Below are positions 8,579 to 17,367 of a stretch of DNA of 21,585 nt, one piece after another. The first letter of the stretch is position 1. Each line of letters begins with the position of its first letter. The position numbers and the translations under genes are program-made. The DNA comes from Nemertoderma westbladi (lineage: Eukaryota > Xenacoelomorpha > Nemertodermatida > Nemertodermatidae), in NCBI GenBank assembly GCA_032718475.1, contig JAUCBJ010002384.1, positions 1 through 21,585 of the forward strand, in the 5' to 3' direction. The notes under the pieces are model-generated. The model ran no database searches, was not told the DNA's origin, and was given only the letters and a program-made list of their open reading frames with translations.

Positions 8579-9570
8579 GTGATAATCCCAAGGCCCAACA
8601 CAATCTTTGATGTTAATTATACTCATAATGGAGATGTTTATGTAGTTCCTATGTTGTATTATATTAACTGCCAATCTATCAGAAACAAAGTGGAAGCACT
8701 GCGGTTAATATCTGTTATGCATACTAACTCACCAATTATTATTTGTATGACTGAAACTCACCTCTTAACTGAAGAATCTGATAACATTTTTGCTTACCCT
8801 GAACTTAGCAACTTTGATGTATTCCCACAAGATCGTGCTCTGGTGTAAACCGTGGTGGAGGAGTAGCTATGCTAATTTCTCGTGAATTATTCCCAGTTAG
8901 AATAGAACATGAAATATCTGGTGAATGTTTATTTGTTGACATTCATGTGTACAAGATACCTATACGCATTGGAACTGTATATATCCCCCATATAAATGAT
9001 GATCACTTTTCTAGTTTTGTTTCAGACTTCAAGAAATTTTATCCAATTGACCTCACTATGCCAGTAATCATCACTGGCGATTTTAACTTCCGATATATTG
9101 ATTGGACCATCCCTGCTCCATTTGCGGATTGTCCTTATCGTTCTTGTGCCCAAAACTTCATTAACTTAACTTCGGATAGAGATCTTTTCCAGATTGTCAA
9201 TCGCCCAACACATATCTCTGGCGGAGTTCTAGATCTGTTCCTTGTTAGTAGTTCAAATCTTATTAGAAATATAAATGTTGGAGATCGATTTGGTTTTAAT
9301 GATGTCCGGAGCGATCATTTCATGATAACTGGTTCCATGCCAACGATCTCAGATAATAAAAAAACCCCAATAAAGGACTGGAAAAAGGCTGATTGGGAAC
9401 ATATTTGTGGAATAGCAGCGCATATAGATTGGGACAATGTAATAAACCCTAAAGCAGATCCCCAACAAAACATTGACTCTCTAGATTTTATACTTAAATC
9501 TATAATTGAAGATTGCGTCCCAATATTCAATCCAAAAAAACACAAAACCACCCCTGCAATCAATAAATGA
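8579..9570 (+). pseudogene. LINE ORF2 endonuclease domain (frameshifted)
   Basis: This encodes the N-terminal endonuclease of the LINE polyprotein, which nicks target DNA to prime reverse transcription. Visible family motifs in order: NCQSIRNK near the start, ICMTETHL (the metal-binding Glu region), GGGVAML, ITGDFNF.YIDW (catalytic Asp/Asn), LDLFLVSS, and SDHF (catalytic Asp-His) near 9310-9320. The reading shifts by one register near 8840, where DRALV stops and SGVNRGGG continues in the next frame. All catalytic motifs remain recognisable. A stop at 9568-9570 separates it from the RT part, followed by about 150 bases of linker with further stops. Confidence 0.8.
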
Positions 9571-9730
9571 CTACGTCGAATTCATTGTACAAAAATAAAA
9601 CTAAAAAATAACTCAGACCCAACAAACACCTCGTTTCTAATTGAAAATCTGGCAGCTCTTAATAATTCATTGGAATATGCTTACAGTACCTCGAGTCTCG
9701 TCGGGGCATTGAAAATCGAATAATAAGAGA

Positions 9731-10316
9731 AAAGAACACAAAAAAGTTTTTGAGGTACACTAAGGACAATCTCTTACGTCGTTGTGGAATCCCTGCAATG
9801 AAAGACTTAAACGGAAAGGTTTATACTAGTGATGTTGATCGAGCAAACTTAATTAATGACACTTTCAAGTCAGTGTTTACTACTGATGATGGAAATGACC
9901 AATGTCCACCACCCAAACACCCTCCCGGTGTTACACTATCATCAATAAAATTTGACAGGGTGGAGATAAACAACATCTTAAACAAACTAAAGCCTGGTAA
10001 AACTTCAGGTCCTGACGATATACCTCCTTCCTTGCTTCAGCATCTATCTGTTTGGATATGTAGGCCTTTAGAGACGCTTTTCCAACAATTCCATGATTGC
10101 AGCTTCGTGCCTAGTTCATGGCGTCTTGCTCATATTACACCTTTGTTCAAAAATAAGGGTTCTCGTTCAGATCCGGCAAATTACAGACCCATTTCGCTAA
10201 CTTCGATACTTGCCAAAGTAATGGAAACTGTCGTTCGAAATGAAATTATGTCATATCTAGTACGAATAAAGGCTATCAGTTCTAAGCAACATGGATTTCT
10301 ACAGAAAAAATCAGGT
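9731..10316 (+). pseudogene. LINE reverse transcriptase, N-terminal part
   Basis: The open frame carries the fingers region of a CR1/L2-like RT: KPGKTSGPDDIP, then WRLAHITPLFKNKG, NYRPISLTSILAKVMETVV and KQHGFLQKKSG. These are the conserved blocks that precede the first catalytic Asp block. The frame ends abruptly at 10316-10319, exactly where the sequence switches to the inverted segment (10317-10516). The next expected block is therefore found on the opposite strand. The lead-in from the endonuclease is damaged by stops around 9570 and 9720. Confidence 0.8.
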
Positions 10317-10516
10317 TAGATAAAAAGGCCTCAATCCATTTCAAGTAATCGACCCCGAATTCCGTATGACCGTAATTTGATGAAAAGCTTCTGATGTGAT
10401 ACCTTGTCGAAAGCTCTTTGGAAATCGGCGTAAATAATATCTACTGGGTAACCATTATTTCGAAACCTGACCCAGTCATAAGATGATTCAAGTAACAACA
10501 TGTGGCGTATGTGACA
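10317..10516 (-). pseudogene. Inverted RT block of the same LINE
   Basis: Read on the minus strand, from 10516 down to 10317, this encodes the segment that should follow 10316: it continues KKSG with CHIRHMLLLESSYDWVRF, then DIIYADFQRAFDKVSH (the first catalytic Asp block), YGIRGRLL, and in another register KWIEAFLSN. Immediately after 10516 the plus strand resumes with KARKTCCQIRRNF, a block found near the C-terminus of such RTs. About 200 bp has been inverted in place, and the next palm blocks, including the YADD/FADD catalytic motif, are missing. Confidence 0.8.
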
Positions 10517-11102
10517 ACTAAAGCACGTAAAACATGTTGTCAGATTCGGCGAAATTTCCGGTGTAGTCGTAGTAGTCAGTTTCAATTTGAGCTGTTTAAA
10601 ATTTACGCACGACCCGTTTTAGAACATAATTCACCTATTTGGTGTCCATACTTAGATAGGGATATAAATATTATACAGTAGAACAGGTCCAACGAGACTT
10701 TACAAGATACTGTACCTGCCTGGTCTACAAGGTTTAAGCTATGCAGATCGCTTAAATCGTCTCAACACCCGATCCTTAGAGGAACGTCGTATTTTCATTG
10801 ATCTGAAGGAGATGTATAAAATAATTCGTGGTTTCAGTCCTCTAAGTAATTTACCGATATTTCATCGTCTTCCTTCTCGAACTCGATTAAACGGATATAA
10901 AGTAAACATTCCACATTCCCGCAACTGTATACATCTAAATCACTTCTCAGTTCGTCGCATTGCAGTTTGGAACTCTCTTCGCTCTAATGTGGTTGGCGTT
11001 GATTCCTCATCCACATTTCAAACTAAACTCGACCTAATCGACCTGTCCTCTCATTACCAGGGGTCACGGAAATTAACAATGAATAACGTCCACGTATTTT
11101 AG
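10517..11102 (+). pseudogene. LINE reverse transcriptase, C-terminal region
   Basis: The plus-strand reading resumes with KARKTCCQIRRNF and ELFKIYARPVLEHNSPIW.PYL, the typical post-palm blocks of CR1/L2-like RTs. It then shifts register and stops around 10670-10740 before LSYADRLNRLNTRSLEERR and the final frame at 10812-11102 (IIRGFSPLSNLPIF, FSVRRIAVWNSL). It ends at 11102 with a stop, followed by AT-rich sequence with aataaa-like words (about 11136-11142) that looks like a 3' untranslated region. Confidence 0.75.
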
Positions 11103-11249
11103 TTAATTTATTTCTGTAATATCTATTTCTTTACAAATAAAAATTTGTTTTTTATTGTGATGAATGATTTATTTTTACTGTAACAATTAATATAATACAC
11201 TTTGATCCATATTTTAATTAATGTTTCGATCTACAGTACTAAATATGAG

Positions 11250-11258
11250 TAATGTATA
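11250..11258. repeat. Target-site duplication, left, of RTE-like copy 2
   Basis: TAATGTATA lies directly before ctactactaggatc, the 3' end of the element. It is repeated exactly at 12387-12395 on the other side. Confidence 0.75.
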
Positions 11259-12386
11259 CTACTACTAGGATCGGCATGCTGCATTGCAGCTGCATTTTTA
11301 AGAATGCTGTGCCGGCTTATCGACAAAATTGCACCGCCACAACTCCCTATCACCCATGACATTTGCTAGATCATCCGCATCTTCAAGTCCAGTGTCCTTT
11401 AAGATGCGTCTCAAGAAAGTCATGGGCTGTCCACCATGCTTATTCACTCCATGAGGCTGCCAAAGTACAAGATTATGCACTGGCTGGTCCTCACGGCGAA
11501 AGCAATGTCCTGCAAAGCGGAGGCGATTTTGTTCTAGTGTCAAGCTTGGGGGAACCAATGAGACACCTCCAATGTTATATAGTGTCTGGTTGGAGATGTG
11601 TGCATTGTACGTGACACAAAAAACCCGGTGTAGCATTCTTGTGAATGTGCCATCCAGAGATTTGGTGTCCTCAGCAGTTAGAGCCCAGCATGGACTCCCA
11701 TAGAGGAGTACTGGAACTACTGCTGCTCTAAATAATCGGACCTTAAGTTTCCGATTAATTCTCGGTGACTTCCAAATCCTGGAAAGCCTATTCAAGGCTG
11801 CCCATGCCTTTCCCTTACGTATTCGAAGGTCCTCACATGACTTCCGGATCCATGATCCCAGGTAACAGAAGTCATCCACATGCTCAAGCATACCATCTTT
11901 TGAGCTTATGCTCATCCGATCAGAGACTTGCTGAGGACTTTCAAAGTTAACTGTCAAAATTGTGGTCTTTCTGGAGTTAATAAAAAAACCAACACTAGAA
12001 GCAGCATGTTCTAATGAGCTGAGGAGCCGTTGGGCTCCCTCTAGTGATTCTGAGAGTACTCCTAAGTCATCAGCAAAGTCTAGATCAGTTAGGTACTTGT
12101 ACTTGGCAGGATTTCCTCGACTTCTGGAGCCAGTAGGTGGAGTTATCATCACCCCATCATCATTATAATGATCTAAGGACATGCGTAGAACATAGTCAAC
12201 AACAATTATGAACAAGAATGGTGCAAGTGTGTCTCCCTGGAGGACACCCCATAACACTTCAAATGGTTCTGTGTCACCATCAACAGTAGATACAAATGTT
12301 GTCGAACCATCGTATACTGATCTGATTGCTGCAATAATTTCATCGGGAATCCCATATAATGAAAGTATGCTGAACATACGCATGAA
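11259..12386 (-). mobile_element. RTE-like LINE, copy 2, 5'-truncated insertion
   Basis: A 1.13 kb minus-strand insertion starts within the RT palm and ends with a short TAG repeat (plus-strand ctactacta), bounded by the 9 bp direct repeat TAATGTATA. This is the usual product of incomplete target-primed reverse transcription: 5' truncation, intact 3' end and a target-site duplication. Sequence and 3' end match copy 1 at 4327-5565. It is inserted just downstream of the CR1-like ORF2, so it is younger than that element. Confidence 0.85.
11298..12383 (-). CDS. Partial reverse transcriptase (RTE-like), uninterrupted
   Basis: The 361-residue open frame covers the RT from just after the first catalytic Asp block to the C-terminus. 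Motifs in order are FSILSLYGIPDEI, VLQGDTLAPFLFI (about residues 48-60), LTDLDFADDLGV (catalytic FADD, about 105-112), VDDFCYLGSWI, YGSPCWAL, and a C-terminal GHCFRREDQPVHNLVL followed by DTGLEDADDL and DRELW. In an intact element the enzyme copies its own RNA at the nicked target. The endonuclease and the first palm Asp block are absent because of 5' truncation, so this piece is not functional despite the open frame. The lack of stops, compared with copy 1, indicates a recent insertion. The RTE branch is my best placement. Confidence 0.85.
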   Translation of the reverse strand: MRMFSILSLYGIPDEIIAAIRSVYDGSTTFVSTVDGDTEPFEVLWGVLQGDTLAPFLFIIVVDYVLRMSLDHYNDDGVMITPPTGSRSRGNPAKYKYLTDLDFADDLGVLSESLEGAQRLLSSLEHAASSVGFFINSRKTTILTVNFESPQQVSDRMSISSKDGMLEHVDDFCYLGSWIRKSCEDLRIRKGKAWAALNRLSRIWKSPRINRKLKVRLFRAAVVPVLLYGSPCWALTAEDTKSLDGTFTRMLHRVFCVTYNAHISNQTLYNIGGVSLVPPSLTLEQNRLRFAGHCFRREDQPVHNLVLWQPHGVNKHGGQPMTFLRRILKDTGLEDADDLANVMGDRELWRCNFVDKPAQHS

Positions 12387-12395
12387 TAATGTATA
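12387..12395. repeat. Target-site duplication, right, of RTE-like copy 2
   Basis: This TAATGTATA copy matches 11250-11258 and abuts the truncated 5' end of the minus-strand LINE. Confidence 0.75.
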
Positions 12396-13843
12396 GTGAA
12401 CTATTAATTGTCTGATAAAAATTATTGCGTATTTTTATGGCATATTTTTTTTATTTAAATAAATGTTCTGATTGAATTTACTAATTTAATTTTTAAATTG
12501 TATTTACTTATTATGCCATATACTGTACACCAATGTTTCGATGAATGTAATATCTATAAATTAATGTGGATATGTACTTTTATTGTGTTCTGCATTTCAT
12601 TTTATTTTGTTTATTAATAGATTACTTGTACTTATTTTTACTCTGTGGTGCTTTGTTGCATGGCTGAGTGCATAATTTTAACATACTGTATAAACCAATA
12701 ATTACTTGATTACCCTACTAACTATCCTACCGGTACCTATGAAAATGGTATCTTGTTTGTTATGTTTCGATACTTTTATATTTATGTCTATGTCATTATA
12801 CTCAAATTCAAATTCATAGAGCTCCTGTATTCGCGGTCAGCCCAGCAGCCGGTAACCTTCATACAGTTAGGCGGCTTAGGCCTATATCCTGATATCTTGT
12901 TGCTCGAGAATATTGCATATTGCAGTATTTGGTATTGGAGTACTGGAGTACCGATCAGCCAGTCAGCCGGTACACGGTAGGTAGGTCTACATTCTGACAT
13001 TCAGACATTCTGGACATTGGCTGATTGCAGGATTGGAGCTGACAGTTGACAGTTTCAGGTACAGGCAGACAGGTGCAGCGACGAACAGACGGAGAGATTT
13101 GCAGTCACTGACTGACTGACAGACTTATCCCAGTCCAGCAGTCTGCCAGTATCCATACACCATACGACTGGCAACTGGCAGACTGGTTTCCAGTGCCAGG
13201 CAGCCAGGCTAATCCATAGGCCTATTGTTTCCTCCAGGCAGCCAGGTTAGTTTTTCAGTCTTTAATAGAATGTAGTCCTGTGTCCTGTGTGTGTGTGTAG
13301 TCGTAACGAACGACATACAGACATACCGGCACCGGTACTGACTTTAGGTGTAGGTTAGTTTTTATCGTTTATGTACGACGCGACGCGGGATCTACCTGTC
13401 CTGCTGTCTGCCTGTCAGAAAAATAGGCCTATTGCAATTTTATTTAACTCAAATAGGCCTACAGCACAACAGCAGTAAAGAAATATGAGTGAATACTGAA
13501 TAGACTACCGGTACTGCGGTACCTACGCTACTGCGCTACGCCTCCCGCCTGCCCGGACTGCCGGAACGGCAGACCGGGGCTGGTATTTAAAGATACAGTC
13601 CCTGCAGTCGACAGTCATTTCTGCATTTACCGTAAACTGCCGTACCGGTACCGCGTAGCGTACCGTAGTCTAGTCCTGTAGTCGACTTGACGATGTGTGC
13701 TGTCTGGCTGTGTAATTTATATTTTATGAGCTTTCGAATTCTGTTTATCTGTTTAAAATATAATATAGCTGTATACTGGTATAGGCCCTAGCGCTAGCAG
13801 CCTAGATCAGTAGAGGCAGCTAGGCGATATTAAATTATAAGTC
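12396..13843. other. Intergenic: AT-rich, then cryptically simple CAG/CCGGTAC-rich DNA
   Basis: 12396-12830 is AT-rich and may be the rest of the CR1-like 3' region. 12831-13690 is richer in G+C and built of scrambled short words (CAGTC, CAGGCAG, CTGCC, ACCGGTAC, GTACCG), with a (GT)n patch near 13288-13299. This looks like slippage-derived cryptic simplicity and not coding sequence. No frame with protein-family features was found. Confidence 0.5.
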
Positions 13844-13852
13844 GAAAATGAC
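13844..13852. repeat. Target-site duplication, left, of foldback element
   Basis: GAAAATGAC immediately precedes the left tip GGGTCCTACGAATTACCG and is repeated exactly at 18472-18480 directly after the right tip. A 9 bp duplication is typical of Foldback and Mutator-like elements. Confidence 0.8.
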
Positions 13853-13866
13853 GGGTCCTACGAATT

Positions 13867-14121
13867 ACCGCAAAAGACCGCAAAAGACCAAAAAAGACCG
13901 CAAAAGACCGCAAAAGACCGCAAAAGACCACAAAAGACCGCAAAAAACCACAAAAGACCGCAAAAAACCACAAAAGACCGTAAAAGACTGCAAAAGACCA
14001 CAAAAGAACAGAGAAGGCATGGATATACTGCAAGACAAATTACCGCAAAAGACCGCAAAAGACCACAAAAGACAGCAAAAGACCGCAAAAGACAGCAAAA
14101 GAATGCAAAAGACCACAAAAG
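13867..14121 (+). repeat. 10 bp minisatellite in left arm tip
   Basis: About 14 units of CAAAAGACCG and variants (CAAAAGACCA, CAAAAAACCA) fill 13867-14009. A spacer of about 30 bases containing ggcatggatatactgcaaga follows. A second block of about 8 units (14042-14121) begins with the same AATTACCG that opens the element tip. Because 10 is not a multiple of 3, all three frames run open with period-ten peptides, which explains several long overlapping frames here. Confidence 0.9.
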
Positions 14122-15237
14122 AGCACCAAGAAGTGAAAATTTTGTATTAGCGAGTGTCAGGCGCAGTCAGGCAGTCAGGTCAATGTATAGAAGTTTTGTA
14201 GATCTACATTATGAATCAGACTGTCTGATCTGAAATTATTATACAGTAGGCCCTACATTGTCATAATGTATTAATTAGATTTTGATACAGTTCAACAATT
14301 ATTTCACAACTTATTATTGTTTTAGGTTTGCTGGATGGAAATGTGGGAAGGTGGATGGGAATGTGAATGTGGGAATCAATAAACGCTGTTGTTACCTACC
14401 AATTTAAGGAAAGGAACAGGTTACAGCGGCAGCATTCTAACCAAAACAATAAACTATGTTGTTAACGGCACCAACCACAGTACAAATTGAGGGAAAGTAG
14501 CAGAGGATCGGACAGCCACAGCACAATGATCGGTTATCAAAACAAGCCCAAAACAAACAAGCCAATAAAAACAAAGAAGACAATGAGAGAGATGGCAAAA
14601 AACAAAATATTGTAGTTAAAAAGTACTGTAAAAGTTTAGTATGGTATGGTCAATGGTCATTATGTGATTATGGGTCTGCCTAAACACCCAACTACACCCA
14701 ACTTTAACCTAACTGCATCCAACTTACACCAAACTATACTGTATGGCACCCAACTTCCACAAATTATAATATGTACAGTAACACACTCTGAACTTCTATG
14801 AGGAATTGCTGAGATATGAGCTTTTTAAAAGCTTCATGTACTGTATTTTGCACCCACTGCTGAGCAATTTATGAAAATACTGTAACAAACTAACGTTTAT
14901 ATTTATTGCAGGTTGGTTCTAGAATAATTGATAAATTTAACTATAAATATACAAAGGAGAGATACAGACTATTGGCGAACGACCAACAGATGCCGACATA
15001 TACCACGCACCGAAACTCCAAACTAATGAAGCACAGTACAAACTAAACTGGCGCTGTGTTAATGTAAAAGGTATTGATACACAGGAGGGTCACAGCCTTA
15101 ACGACGAAATCTCATTGGAAGCTTCTGTTATGGGAATGGCAATGCTATAATTCGTTCAAAATTAATAGACATAATATTCAATATTATACAGTATGTTTAA
15201 TGCAATTATAATTATGTAATTATCCTTTATGTATCAT
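14122..15237. repeat. Left arm, inner part
   Basis: This is unique-looking arm sequence inversely matched by 17010-18196. It contains one reverse-orientation copy of the dispersed ~65-68 bp repeat (14406-14453), a CACCCAACT-rich patch (about 14690-14760), and a possible splice acceptor tttatatttattgcag ending at 14911 with a short open stretch after it. It is shorter than the right arm because of deletions around 14985-15080. Confidence 0.7.
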
Positions 15238-15262
15238 GATACAGTAACCCTTTTAAATAACG

Positions 15263-15359
15263 TCCTATTGGATCCTATTAGGATCCTAATAGGATCCTAT
15301 TAGGCTCCTAATATGATCATATTAGGCTCCTAATAGGATCCTATTAGGTTCATAATAGG
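15263..15359. repeat. 11 bp palindromic satellite in the loop
   Basis: Eight tandem 11 bp units based on GGATCCTATTA alternate with GGATCCTAATA, giving a 22 bp higher-order period from 15271 to 15358. One unit reads TGATCATATTA. Each unit contains a perfect or near-perfect palindrome (AGGATCCT or ATGATCAT), so the array can fold on itself at many registers. It starts about 25 bases inside the loop from the left arm. Confidence 0.85.
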
Positions 15360-15742
15360 AATAAAATAACCTTTAGGAAATCACTTGGAATTTGCCTAAT
15401 GCAAGTCTACCTAGAGCGGCTAAATATCAAAGCTTAGAAATGCCTGTCAATCAACCTCCCGGAATAGCTGAAAGTAGTAAAGAGAGCCGCTTTATCTAGT
15501 GGTTGAGTTGTATTTCCCTTCCCCTGACTTATCTTACAACAACAATACTCCATAGGCATAGGCTAATGTTAAATATGCGAAGAACACACTGGCTTTAACA
15601 CAACATCTGGACACATTAACATACATGACACATGATAAATTCATTATTTGAATGTTATACAAATTTAGTACTGTACTTTGTATTTTCTTACCTTTAATAC
15701 TGTATCAGGGAGCCCAGTATAGGGTTAACTTAAACTAACCAA
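15360..15742. other. Loop sequence, no gene seen
   Basis: AT-rich loop DNA with no supported frame and no repeat beyond short words. Confidence 0.5.
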
Positions 15743-15878
15743 GCTTTTCTAACCAAAACAATAAACGATATTGTTACCAATTGAGGGATAGGAGCAGGTT
15801 ACAGAGGCGGGCTTTTCTAACCAAAACAATAAACGATATTGTTACCAATTGAGGGAAAGGAGCAGATTACAGAGGCGG
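15743..15878 (-). repeat. Tandem duplication, 68 bp period, of the dispersed repeat
   Basis: Two nearly identical 68 bp units begin with GCTTTTCTAACCAAAACAAT at 15743 and 15811, and a third start appears at 15879 before divergence. Each unit contains CAATTGAGGG and GGTTACAGAGGCGGG or a close variant. This is the best-preserved form of the repeat also found at 4079-4270, 14406-14453, 17869-17916 and 19093-19142. Confidence 0.85.
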
Positions 15879-15989
15879 GCTTTTGTAAACTGACGGAGAT
15901 TAAATTTTGCTTTATTTTTACTAATTGCAATTGTGCGCTAAGTCTCGCCATGACTGCGTGACTCATCCCACAGAACATCCAGCTCTCCA

Positions 15990-16100
15990 CACAACTATCA
16001 CCCAACTACTCTCAACTTTGACTCACTTTCACCCAACTACGCTCCACTTCCACCCAACTACATTCAACTTTCATCCAACTACACTTAACTTTCACAACTT
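15990..16100 (+). repeat. CACCCAACT-rich imperfect minisatellite
   Basis: Irregular tandem units around CACCCAACTAC and CAACTTTCA with a spacing of about 11-18 bases. The same words occur in the left arm (about 14690-14760) and inverted in the right arm (about 17520-17650). Confidence 0.6.
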
Positions 16101-16690
16101 TCTCGCACCCTATGTCAGAATTTTTCAAAATAAAAAATTATAAAGCAAATTATAAAGTTGCCAAAAACCATACAAATTCTAATATACATCGCTTTTTTGG
16201 ATGTGGAGTTGTGTAGGCCATACAGTACAATATATCTAATGTTTAGTTCAGAAGCATAACAGGTATTTTTCGTTCTGGAACTGAAATTTGGTGATACACG
16301 TAATTTTTAAAATTTCGTGACCATGGTTTTCTGCGATTGTGGGTCGAGCCACGCAGTAAAGGCGAGCCTTAACGCACAATGATAATTAGTAAATAAGGAA
16401 AATTTCATGTATGTGCGTCCGTCTTTCTGTCTGTCCATCTGTCTTTAATGAAAAATACATTCGTAAATAACTTTTGAAGATTTTAACCATTTTCAACAAA
16501 ATTTTGTATGGGCGTACTGGAGAAAAAGTTCCAATATTTTAGAAAGTTACGGGCAAATACCTCTCGAACTTTTGGAATATTGGCATATCCTACTGTACAT
16601 ATACTGTATGTACTAGAGACCACAGGCCGCGTCTATATGATTACATTGATCAACGTACGCAATTCTCTACCTTAGTGTGATGAATTATTA
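16101..16690. other. Loop sequence with possible dispersed repeat
   Basis: There is no gene. The part around 16400-16570 (a gtctttctgtctgtccatctgtct run, then aaataacttttgaag, ttttcaacaaaattttg, tatgggcg) resembles a repeat type I recall from invertebrate genomes. I cannot name the family. Confidence 0.3.
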
Positions 16691-16697
16691 GTTCCAC

Positions 16698-16874
16698 TAA
16701 GATCTGTACTGTATAACGATCTTATCGATTCTCGTAAAGATCTTGTCCATTCTGGCATTGCCTGTATGTGAATCATAATAATAATGATAATAATAAGAAA
16801 GAATAAGAAGTAATGATATTAAGAAGTGAATCATAAGTTCTTTGCAGAATTTCTCTTGATCTGTACAGATCTTA
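16698..16874. mobile_element. Short inverted-repeat element with AAGATCTGTAC ends
   Basis: A perfect 12 bp inverted repeat, TAAGATCTGTAC (16698-16709) and GTACAGATCTTA (16863-16874), encloses AT-rich non-coding DNA with an (ATA/ATG)n-like centre. The ends resemble the 2623-2781 element, suggesting one family of MITE-like hairpins, here nested in the foldback loop. No target-site duplication was identified. Confidence 0.4.
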
Positions 16875-17027
16875 CCAGATCCCATTTTAGTTTATCAAAA
16901 ATGTAAAAAGTTATAAAATTATTTCTGTTGTTTTGTTATAAATTATTATTAATTAATATAAAGGCCATGATTTTTAAAATAAAGCTGCTTAGTTTTTTTC
17001 TTGTATTCTATGATACATAAAGGATAA

Positions 17028-17367
17028 TTACATTATTATAATTGCATTAAACATACAGTACTGTATAATATAGAAATTATGTCCATTAAATTTGTACTTA
17101 TTATAAACATTGTCATTCCTTACAACAAAAGTTTCCAATGCGATTTCGTCGTTAACAGTGTGACCCTCCTGTATATCAATACCGTTTTCATTTCCACCGC
17201 AATCCCACAGCGCCAGTTTAGTTTGTACATGTAGCTTCATTAGGTTGGGATTTTGGTGAGTGGTATATGTACTGTAGACATCTGTAGGTATCTGGATCGT
17301 TCGCCAATAGTCTCGGTCTCTCCTTTGTATATTTATTGTTAAATTCATCAATTATTCTAGAACCAAC
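17028..17367 (-). pseudogene. Possible decayed exon inside right arm
   Basis: On the minus strand, atatttattgcag ends at 17368 and looks like a splice acceptor. The sequence after it reads VGSRIIDEFNNKYTKERP and continues RLLANDPDTYRC for about 50 codons before a stop. An overlapping register is open from 17351 to 17028 and contains KLALWDCGGNENGIDI, then EGHTVNDEIALETF. One frameshift would join the two. The left arm keeps the acceptor and IIDKFNYKYTKERYRLLAND but has lost most of the rest. I do not recognise the family. It may be a transposase exon, a captured host exon or chance. Confidence 0.3.

Larger units (their letters stand above)
6591..11258 (+). mobile_element. CR1/L2-like LINE, broken, with internal inversion
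   Basis: In order this holds a probable 5' untranslated region, a cysteine-rich ORF1, an apurinic-type endonuclease, the N-terminal part of a reverse transcriptase, an inverted RT piece, and the RT C-terminal region. The order ORF1 (zinc finger/PHD), EN, RT without RNase H is that of the CR1/L2/Daphne-like branch of non-LTR elements. Stops and frameshifts occur throughout, so it is old and inactive. The 5' boundary is a guess, placed where the CG content rises before the ORFs. The 3' boundary is taken as the junction with the RTE-like insertion, but the element's 3' untranslated region may continue after 12396. Confidence 0.7.

Noticed and set aside
10317-10516. Twin-priming explanation for the inverted LINE block
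   Set aside because: Twin priming leaves the inverted part at the 5' end of the insertion. Here forward LINE sequence of over 2.5 kb precedes the inverted block.
11363-12396. Several plus-strand open frames opposite the RTE-like RT (also at 4431-5003)
   Set aside because: They are shadows of the minus-strand RT frame and recur in both copies only because the copies are homologous.
12753-12980. 75-codon frame in the intergenic region
   Set aside because: Lies over the transition from AT-rich to cryptically simple DNA; no protein features.
13867-14121. Possible CRISPR-like array
   Set aside because: Units are contiguous 10 bp repeats without unique spacers, and the DNA is clearly eukaryotic.
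13848-14150. 100-residue Lys-rich open frame with a true ATG (KRPQKTAKDHK repeats), with a similar 106-residue frame at 18171-18491
   Set aside because: It is the translation of the 10 bp minisatellite, which is open in all frames on both strands. Its ATG straddles the target-site duplication. Similarity between the two ends follows from the arms being inverted copies and is not evidence for coding.
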